Shown one piece after another: positions 6,672 through 11,370 of a DNA stretch of 11,370 nucleotides. How positions within the stretch are numbered: position 1 is the stretch's first letter; each line of letters starts with the position of its first letter. The stretch spans positions 1 through 11,370 of the forward strand of contig CADBQE010000021.1 in the NCBI GenBank assembly GCA_902796695.1. Direction: 5' to 3'. A model generated the notes under the pieces. That model saw nothing but the letters and a program-made list of their open reading frames with translations. It was not told where the DNA came from and did not search any database. A program made the position numbers and the translations under genes. This DNA is from an uncultured Lachnospiraceae bacterium (GTDB lineage: Bacteria; Bacillota; Clostridia; Lachnospirales; Lachnospiraceae).

Positions 6672-7346
6672 ATGAAGCACGTATTATTCAACGGAAAGAC
6701 CATCGATGATGCGATCAATAAAGCTATTTTAGATCTTCGGATCACCAGCAACGAGCTGGAATACGTTGTGGTGGACAAGGGCAGCAACGGAATTCTGGGC
6801 ATCGGAGCCCGTCCGGCCGTGATCGAAGCCTGGGCCAAGGATACGGTCATGGGAACCGCGCAGGAGTTTCTGGAAAATCTCTTCCGCACCATGAATATGG
6901 AAGTGGAGATCCTGGGCGACTACAATGAAGAGGAGCACACCCTGAACCTGGATCTGCAGGGCGAAGAAATGGGCATCCTGATCGGCAAGCGCGGACAGAC
7001 CCTGGATTCTCTGCAGTACCTGACCTCCCTGGTGGTCAACAAGAACCGGGATGAATACATCCGCGTGAAGCTGGACATCGAAAACTACCGGGAACGGCGC
7101 GAAGACAGTCTGGAAAACCTGGCCCGCAGCTGCGCGGCCAAGGTCAAGAAGACCCGCAAGCCCATCGTTCTGGAGCCGATGAACCCCTATGAAAGACGGA
7201 TCATCCACTCCTGCCTGCAGAATGACCGGAGCGTGATCACCTCCAGCGAAGGGGAGGAGCCCTACCGTCACGTCGTGATCTCCTTGAAACGCGGCGGCGG
7301 CAAAAAGCCCGGCAAAGCCGAAGGCGCGGAACAGGAAGCAGAATAA
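6672..7346 (+). CDS. jag: RNA-binding protein Jag/KhpB (Jag_N, KH, R3H)
   Basis: Jag (KhpB/EloR) is a cytoplasmic RNA-binding protein tied to cell elongation and post-transcriptional control in Gram-positive bacteria, where it partners with KhpA. The 224-residue product has three domains in the usual order: Jag_N (about 1-55, ending GSNGILGIGARPAVIE), a KH domain with the GKRG loop at 105-108 in ILIGKRGQTLDSLQYL, and an R3H domain with Arg175-x3-His179 in ERRIIHSCLQNDRSV. A short charged tail follows. The ATG at 6672 has GAAGGA five bases upstream and lies 15 bp after yidC, the conserved partner order. A terminator follows, so it is probably the last gene of the rpmH operon. Confidence 0.95.
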   Translation: MKHVLFNGKTIDDAINKAILDLRITSNELEYVVVDKGSNGILGIGARPAVIEAWAKDTVMGTAQEFLENLFRTMNMEVEILGDYNEEEHTLNLDLQGEEMGILIGKRGQTLDSLQYLTSLVVNKNRDEYIRVKLDIENYRERREDSLENLARSCAAKVKKTRKPIVLEPMNPYERRIIHSCLQNDRSVITSSEGEEPYRHVVISLKRGGGKKPGKAEGAEQEAE

Positions 7347-7353
7347 AAACCGG

Positions 7354-7382
7354 GGGGCGGCCGTCTGACCGCCCCTTATTTT
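7354..7382 (+). terminator. Intrinsic terminator after jag
   Basis: A GC-only stem GGGGCGG (7354-7360) / CCGCCCC (7369-7375) with an 8-base loop is followed by TTATTTT. It starts only a few bases after the jag stop codon, as expected for the end of the rpmH-rnpA-yidD-yidC-jag transcript. Confidence 0.85.
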
Positions 7383-7423
7383 GAATGGATATCGGCAGAT
7401 ACCGGTCCGCAGGGGCCGGCCGT

Positions 7424-7450
7424 GTGACAAAGGAACCGTCCCCCTGTCAC
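7424..7450. repeat. REP-like imperfect palindrome upstream of mnmE
   Basis: GTGACA (7424-7429) and TGTCAC (7445-7450) form a 6-bp outer stem. An inner GGA/TCC stem closes an ACCG loop, with an AA/CCC internal bulge between the two stems. The core AAGGAACCGTCCCCC resembles a family of short palindromic elements that I recall as repeated in many Clostridia and other anaerobes, often as GTGACAnnGGGACGGTTCC-type sequences and thought to be REP-like elements mobilised by Y1 (REP-associated tyrosine) transposases. Identification is from memory of the motif. It lies 22 bp before mnmE and may influence mRNA structure there. Confidence 0.55.
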
Positions 7451-7472
7451 GTCTGAAACAGAGAGGTTTGTT

Positions 7473-8843
7473 ATGATCCAGCAGGATATTATCGCCGCTA
7501 TTTCGACCGGTCTTACGGCCGGCGGCATCGGGATCGTCCGGGTCAGCGGCGCGGGCGCGGCAAAGCTCTGCGCGCCGCTCGTGCAGCTTCGCGGGCTGTC
7601 TCTTGAGGAGGCGGTCCCGAATCATCTGTATTACGGGAAAATCACGGAGGACGGCGAGGTGCTGGATGAGGCGCTGGTCGTATTTCTGAAGGCGCCGCAC
7701 AGCTACACGGCGGAAGATACCGTGGAACTGCAGTGCCACGGCGGGCCGCTGGTGCTGCAGCGGGTGCTGGAGACCGTTTTGAGCGCCGGCGCGCGCCTGG
7801 CGGAGCCCGGGGAATTCACAAAACGCGCCTTCCTGAACGGGCGGCTGGACTTAAGCGAAGCGGAAGCGGTAATGGATCTGATCTCCGCAAACACCGAGCT
7901 GGCCCGGGAGACGGCCGTTAAGCAGCTCCAGGGGGCGCATTCCGAGAAGATCCGCGCCATGCGGGCCGATATTCTGGAGAAGACGGCCTTTATCGAGGCG
8001 GCGCTGGACGATCCCGAGCACTATTCCCTGGACGGATACGCGGAAAAGATCCGGCCGCAGCTGGAAGCATTAAGGGACCGGATCTGCACGCTCCTCTCCT
8101 CCTCCGACAACGGCCGCGTACTGGCGGAAGGGATACGGACCGCCATCGTGGGGCGGCCGAATGTGGGAAAATCCTCGCTTCTCAACTATCTGCTGGGATT
8201 TGAGCGGGCCATTGTGACCCGGATCCCCGGAACGACGCGCGATACGATAGAGGAAAGCTGCCGTGTGGGGCAGCTGGTCCTGCGTCTTTCCGATACGGCC
8301 GGAATACGCGAAAGTGAAGACACCGTGGAGCGCATCGGGATCGACCGGGCGCGGGAAGCGGTCCGCGAGGCGGATCTGGTGCTTCTGCTGCGGGACGGCT
8401 CCGCGGATCCGGAGGAGGAAGACGAGGCGCTTGTGTCGCTGTGCGAAGGAAAACCGGCTCTTCTGCTTCTGAACAAGGCGGATCTGGGGCTGAAAACGGC
8501 GCCGGAGCTGCTCACGGCTCGGACCGGACTGCCCTGCTTCGGGATCTCCGCGCGCACGGGCCAGGGAATCGATGCGGTGCTGGAAAAGATCCAGGAGATG
8601 TTCCGGCTGGAGGAGATCCGGCAGCAGCCGCTTTTGGTCACCAATCTGAGGCACAAAAACCTGCTGGCGCAGGCCGCTTCGTCGCTGGACAACGCGCTGC
8701 TGACGCTGGAAAACGGGGCGCCGGAAGACTTTCTGACGATCGATCTGATGGACGCCTACCGCTCTCTGGGCCTGATTCTGGGCGAAGAGGCCGGGGAAGA
8801 CCTGATCGATGAGATCTTCAGCAAATTCTGTATGGGGAAATAA
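7473..8843 (+). CDS. mnmE: tRNA modification GTPase MnmE
   Basis: MnmE works with MnmG to install the (carboxymethyl)aminomethyl group at C5 of the wobble uridine of certain tRNAs, using methylenetetrahydrofolate, GTP and FAD. The 456-residue protein has an N-terminal folate-binding domain (about 1-120, with SYTAEDTVELQCHGG at 78-92), a helical domain and an inserted G domain: P-loop GRPNVGKSS (227-235), GTTRDT (253-258), DTAG (274-277) and NKAD (334-337). It ends in the family's CxGK motif, here CMGK with Cys453. The ATG at 7473 has GAGAGG upstream. It follows the terminator after jag, so it should have its own promoter, but I see no clear one in 7383-7472. It is one base from mnmG. Confidence 0.97.
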   Translation: MIQQDIIAAISTGLTAGGIGIVRVSGAGAAKLCAPLVQLRGLSLEEAVPNHLYYGKITEDGEVLDEALVVFLKAPHSYTAEDTVELQCHGGPLVLQRVLETVLSAGARLAEPGEFTKRAFLNGRLDLSEAEAVMDLISANTELARETAVKQLQGAHSEKIRAMRADILEKTAFIEAALDDPEHYSLDGYAEKIRPQLEALRDRICTLLSSSDNGRVLAEGIRTAIVGRPNVGKSSLLNYLLGFERAIVTRIPGTTRDTIEESCRVGQLVLRLSDTAGIRESEDTVERIGIDRAREAVREADLVLLLRDGSADPEEEDEALVSLCEGKPALLLLNKADLGLKTAPELLTARTGLPCFGISARTGQGIDAVLEKIQEMFRLEEIRQQPLLVTNLRHKNLLAQAASSLDNALLTLENGAPEDFLTIDLMDAYRSLGLILGEEAGEDLIDEIFSKFCMGK

Positions 8844-8844
8844 T

Positions 8845-10737
8845 ATGGCGGAAATGCGTTTGAACTGCATAACAAGGACGGACGTTGTCGTGATCGGTGC
8901 CGGCCACGCGGGCTGCGAGGCGGCCCTGGCGACGGCCAGACTGGGAAAAGACACGATCCTGTTTACGGTCAGCGTGGACAGCATCGCCATGATGCCCTGC
9001 AATCCCAATATCGGCGGGAGTTCCAAGGGCCATCTGGTGCGGGAAGTGGACGCGCTGGGCGGCGAAATGGGAAAAAACATTGACAAGGCCTATATTCAGA
9101 GCAAAATGCTGAACGAATCCAAGGGGCCGGCCGTGCATTCCCTGCGCGCGCAGGCCGATAAGCGCGCCTACAGCCAGTATATGCGGGAAACGCTGGAAAA
9201 CACGCCGCACCTGCACATCCGCCAGGCGGAAGTCGCGCGGATCCTGGTGGAGGACGGCGCCGTGAAAGGCGTGGAGACCGTCGGCGGCTGGCAGTATCTG
9301 GCCTCAGCCGTGATCCTCTGCTCCGGGACTTACCTCAAATCCCGCTGCCTGCACGGCGAAGTCAGTGAAGAGACCGGACCGAACGGCTTAAAGCGCGCGG
9401 AATATCTGTCGGATTCGCTGCGGGAGGCGGGCCTGAGGCTCCTTCGCTTCAAGACCGGCACGCCGGCGCGCGTGGACGGCCGGACCGTGGATTTTTCCAG
9501 AATGGAGGAGCAGAAAGGCGACGACCCAGTCACGCCGTTTTCCTTTACCAATCGTGCGGAGGACATCGCACGGCCGCAGGTCTCCTGTTGGCTGACCTAT
9601 ACCAATGAGGCAACGCACGCGGTCATTCGTCAGAATATAGACCGCAGTCCGCTGTTTTCCGGCGAAATAACAGAGACGGGACCCCGCTATTGTCCGTCAA
9701 TTGAAGACAAAGTGGTTAAATTTCCAGACAAGGACAGACACCAGCTCTTCATTGAGCCGGAAGGACTGTACACACATGAGCTGTATATTTCCGGCATGTC
9801 CAGCTCTCTGCCGGAGGATGTGCAGGAGGCGATGATCCACACCGTGCCCGGCCTGGAGCAGGCGCGGATCGTGCGGAACGCGTACGCGATCATGTATGAT
9901 CTGGTGGATGCGACGCAGCTGAAGCACACGCTGGAGTGCAAATTCATCCGCGGCTTTTTCAGCGCCGGGCAGAGCAACGGCTCTTCCGGCTACGAAGAGG
10001 CGGCTGCGCAGGGCCTGATCGCCGGAATCAATGCCGCACGGCTGCTGGACGGCAAGGAGGAATTTGTTCTGGACCGGTCGGAAGGATACATCGGCGTGCT
10101 GATCGATGATCTGGTGACCAAAGAAAACACCGAGCCTTACCGGATGATGACCTCCCGTGCGGAATACCGCCTGCTGCTGCGCCAGGACAACGCGGACCTG
10201 CGCCTTACCCCGCGGGGATATGAGGCCGGGCTGATCGATGAGGAGCGGTATCGGAAGTTCCTGCGGAAGCAGGAGCAGATCCGGGAAGAACTGGAGCGTG
10301 TGAAACATGTGACGGTGGCGCCCACGGAGGAAGCGCAGCGGCTGCTGGAATCGTACGAATCTACGCCGCTCAGGTCCGGGATCGCGCTGGAAGAACTGGT
10401 GAAGCGGCCCGAACTGGGTTATGAGGCGCTGGCTCCTTTGGATCTCGGCCGCCCTTCTCTGCCGCCCGATGTGCGGGAACAGGTCAATATTTCGCTGAAA
10501 TACGAAGGATATATCCTGCGCCAGCGCCAGCAGGTTGAACATTTCGCAAAACTGGAGCGTCGGCGGATCCCCGCAGGAATCAATTACACGGACGTACAGA
10601 GCCTGCGCCTGGAAGCGCGCCAGAAACTGGAACGGATCCGCCCGGAAACCCTGGGGCAGGCATCTCGCATCGCGGGGGTCTCTCCGGCGGATGTGGCGGT
10701 TCTGCAGGTTTATCTGGAAAAGCACAAGAATTCGTAA
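8845..10737 (+). CDS. mnmG: tRNA uridine-5-carboxymethylaminomethyl modification enzyme MnmG (GidA)
   Basis: MnmG is the FAD-dependent partner of MnmE in wobble-uridine modification. The 630-residue product has the usual length: an N-terminal Rossmann fold with GAGHAGCEAA (18-27), PCNPNIGGSSKGHLVREVDALGG (51-73), the family signature GPRYCPSIEDKVVKFP (279-294, with conserved Cys283), a second signature AGQSNGSSGYEEAAAQG (374-390), and a helical C-terminal region that binds MnmE and tRNA in the family. I chose the ATG at 8845, one base after the mnmE stop with GGGGAA overlapping the end of mnmE; an in-frame ATG at 8809 inside mnmE is unlikely. The usual next gene, rsmG, is not found; a parS array follows. 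About 9625-9790 is more AT-rich in codon choice than its surroundings. Confidence 0.97.
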   Translation: MAEMRLNCITRTDVVVIGAGHAGCEAALATARLGKDTILFTVSVDSIAMMPCNPNIGGSSKGHLVREVDALGGEMGKNIDKAYIQSKMLNESKGPAVHSLRAQADKRAYSQYMRETLENTPHLHIRQAEVARILVEDGAVKGVETVGGWQYLASAVILCSGTYLKSRCLHGEVSEETGPNGLKRAEYLSDSLREAGLRLLRFKTGTPARVDGRTVDFSRMEEQKGDDPVTPFSFTNRAEDIARPQVSCWLTYTNEATHAVIRQNIDRSPLFSGEITETGPRYCPSIEDKVVKFPDKDRHQLFIEPEGLYTHELYISGMSSSLPEDVQEAMIHTVPGLEQARIVRNAYAIMYDLVDATQLKHTLECKFIRGFFSAGQSNGSSGYEEAAAQGLIAGINAARLLDGKEEFVLDRSEGYIGVLIDDLVTKENTEPYRMMTSRAEYRLLLRQDNADLRLTPRGYEAGLIDEERYRKFLRKQEQIREELERVKHVTVAPTEEAQRLLESYESTPLRSGIALEELVKRPELGYEALAPLDLGRPSLPPDVREQVNISLKYEGYILRQRQQVEHFAKLERRRIPAGINYTDVQSLRLEARQKLERIRPETLGQASRIAGVSPADVAVLQVYLEKHKNS

Positions 10738-10764
10738 ACGGGTTCATGAAATTAAGGGATTTCC

Positions 10765-10796
10765 GCGGAATGTTTCACGTGAAACATTCCGCTTTT
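10765..10796 (+). terminator. 28-bp palindrome around the first parS, possible mnmG terminator
   Basis: The first parS (10771-10786) is flanked by GCGGAA on the left and TTCCGC on the right, making a perfect 28-bp palindrome (10765-10792) followed by TTTTC. In RNA this would be a long, stable hairpin with a U-rich tail 28 bases after the mnmG stop, so it could end the mnmE-mnmG transcript. The other parS copies keep the right arm (TTCCGC, copies 2-4) but lack the left arm. As a terminator this is an inference: the stem is centred on parS and the T-run is short. Confidence 0.5.
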
Positions 10797-11050
10797 CAAT
10801 TTGTGGCGGGAATTACGAGAATGGCTTTCTCGTTGGCTGATGTTTCACGTGAAACATTCCGCCTTTTTATTTTTGACAGTAATTATGAGAATGGTTTCTT
10901 CATTGGCTGATGTTTCACGTGAAACATTCCGCCTTTCCATATTTGACAGTAATTATAAGAATGGTTTCTTCGTTGGCTGATGTTTCACGTGAAACATTCC
11001 GCCTTTTCGCATTTGGCAGATATTATGAGAATGGCTTCTCCATTGACTGA
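10771..11050. repeat. Four tandem 70-bp repeats, each beginning with parS
   Basis: Units at 10771, 10841, 10911 and 10981 are each exactly 70 bp and align without gaps. By eye, unit 2 differs from unit 1 at about 12 positions, from unit 3 at 5 and from unit 4 at about 10. The parS core and following TTCCGC are invariant. The spacer keeps ATTAYGAGAATGGYTT-like sequence and a TTGGCTGA-like end, and carries a dyad such as ACGAGAA-TGGCT-TTCTCGT (10815-10833 in unit 1). Units starting at 11051 and 11134 have unrelated spacers of 67 and 55 bp after parS. This looks like duplication of a parS-plus-spacer unit, with the core under selection. Confidence 0.9.
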
Positions 11051-11220
11051 TGTTTCACGTGAAACATTGCTGGTACTGAAGGAACGATATAAAAACAGTC
11101 ATAAGCTCGGACGAGATAATGATATCCGGTCGATGTTTCACGTGAAACAATTCAGAACCCTCTCCGGCGAAAAGAATACTCCCGGGACAGGATAATTCGA
11201 ATAATGTTTCACGTGAAACA
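10771..11220. promoter_or_regulatory. parS: Array of seven perfect parS sites (ParB/Spo0J binding)
   Basis: TGTTTCACGTGAAACA, the palindromic consensus bound by chromosomal ParB/Spo0J, occurs seven times without mismatch: 10771-10786, 10841-10856, 10911-10926, 10981-10996, 11051-11066, 11134-11149 and 11205-11220. Start-to-start distances are 70, 70, 70, 70, 83 and 71 bp. In other bacteria ParB loads at parS as a CTP-dependent sliding clamp, recruits SMC condensin and, with ParA/Soj, segregates origins. This array lies about 6 kb from oriC on the right arm, near where Bacillota often carry parB. No parA or parB is in the window. Short frames starting MFHVKH or MFHVKQ here are translations of parS, not genes. 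Confidence 0.95.
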
Positions 11221-11251
11221 TTTTCACAGCCGGCGGGCGGCCGCCACTTAT

Positions 11252-11370
11252 GATAGTGTAAAATAGTTGTGGGATTTTTGGGTATAGATAAAGACCAGCC
11301 CGACGTGTTAGAATAAGTTTGGAAACAAAACTAATACGGAGGACTGGCCCTATGGAAGAGATTATAGCAC
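11252..11370 (+). mobile_element. Probable left end of an insertion sequence (IS256-like), cut by window edge
   Basis: After the last parS the sequence changes to low-GC DNA starting near GATAGTGTAAAATAGTTGTG (11252-11271), which resembles the terminal inverted repeats I associate with IS256/Mutator-family elements. About 80 bases further on a ribosome binding site and an ATG begin an open frame. I cannot see the other end, the matching inverted repeat or a target-site duplication, so both the boundary and the family are tentative. If correct, the element inserted just beyond the parS array and separates it from whatever followed mnmG. Confidence 0.5.
11352..11370 (+). CDS. Start of a probable transposase gene (first six codons)
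   Basis: The frame ATGGAAGAGATTATAGCAC (MEEIIA...) begins at 11352, preceded by GGAGGA (11338-11343) with an 8-base spacer, a good ribosome binding site. Only six complete codons are present, so the sequence alone cannot identify the protein. The transposase call rests on the insertion-sequence-like DNA just upstream. Confidence 0.4.

Noticed and set aside
9697..10725. Long minus-strand open frame (342 codons) opposite mnmG
   Set aside because: Antisense shadow of mnmG, with no recognisable domain.
10873..10878. TTGACA in the spacers of repeat units 2 and 3 as a promoter -35
   Set aside because: No -10 element lies 16-18 bp downstream, and the hexamer is lost in units 1 and 4.
10980..11195. 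Small open frame (71 codons) with repeated MFHVKH/MFHVKQ and VSRET segments
   Set aside because: These peptides are translations of the parS palindrome in two frames; the frame crosses unrelated spacers and has no ribosome binding site.

Overview
The window is the replication-origin region of a bacterial chromosome, most likely from a Bacillota (Firmicutes) of the class Clostridia, perhaps Lachnospiraceae. The gene order is the classic one: gyrB-recF-S4 protein-dnaN-dnaA reading leftward, then oriC, then rpmH-rnpA-yidD-yidC-jag-mnmE-mnmG reading rightward. The coding DNA is fairly GC-rich for that group. The taxon is inferred from gene order and protein character only.

Left arm (1-4264, minus strand): dnaA, dnaN, a small S4-domain RNA-binding protein, recF and the first 95 codons of gyrB. 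The last three are tightly packed: S4/recF overlap by 10 bp, and recF/gyrB share an ATGA. dnaA has a clear sigma-A-type promoter with a DnaA box in its spacer. dnaN has a plausible promoter of its own.

Origin (4265-4742): seven DnaA boxes or near-boxes, AT-rich stretches, a 14-bp perfect palindrome next to the dnaA -35 element, and a strong promoter for rpmH. The dnaA-dnaN gap (2703-2935) may hold a second, weaker origin half.

Right arm (4743-10737, plus strand): L34, RNase P protein, YidD, YidC and Jag/KhpB form a ribosome, RNA-processing and membrane-insertion operon that ends at an intrinsic terminator (7354-7382). A REP-like imperfect palindrome follows. Then come mnmE and mnmG, whose products together modify the tRNA wobble uridine.

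Right end (10738-11370): the most unusual part is a tandem array of seven perfect 16-bp parS sites (TGTTTCACGTGAAACA) within 450 bp. The first five start exactly 70 bp apart, and the first four sit in homologous 70-bp repeat units. The layout looks more like a plasmid centromere than the scattered parS sites usual on chromosomes. The first parS is embedded in a 28-bp palindrome followed by T residues, so it may also terminate the mnmG transcript. After the array, the sequence looks like the left end of an insertion sequence with the first codons of a probable transposase. The usual next genes (rsmG, parA/soj, parB/spo0J) are not in the window.
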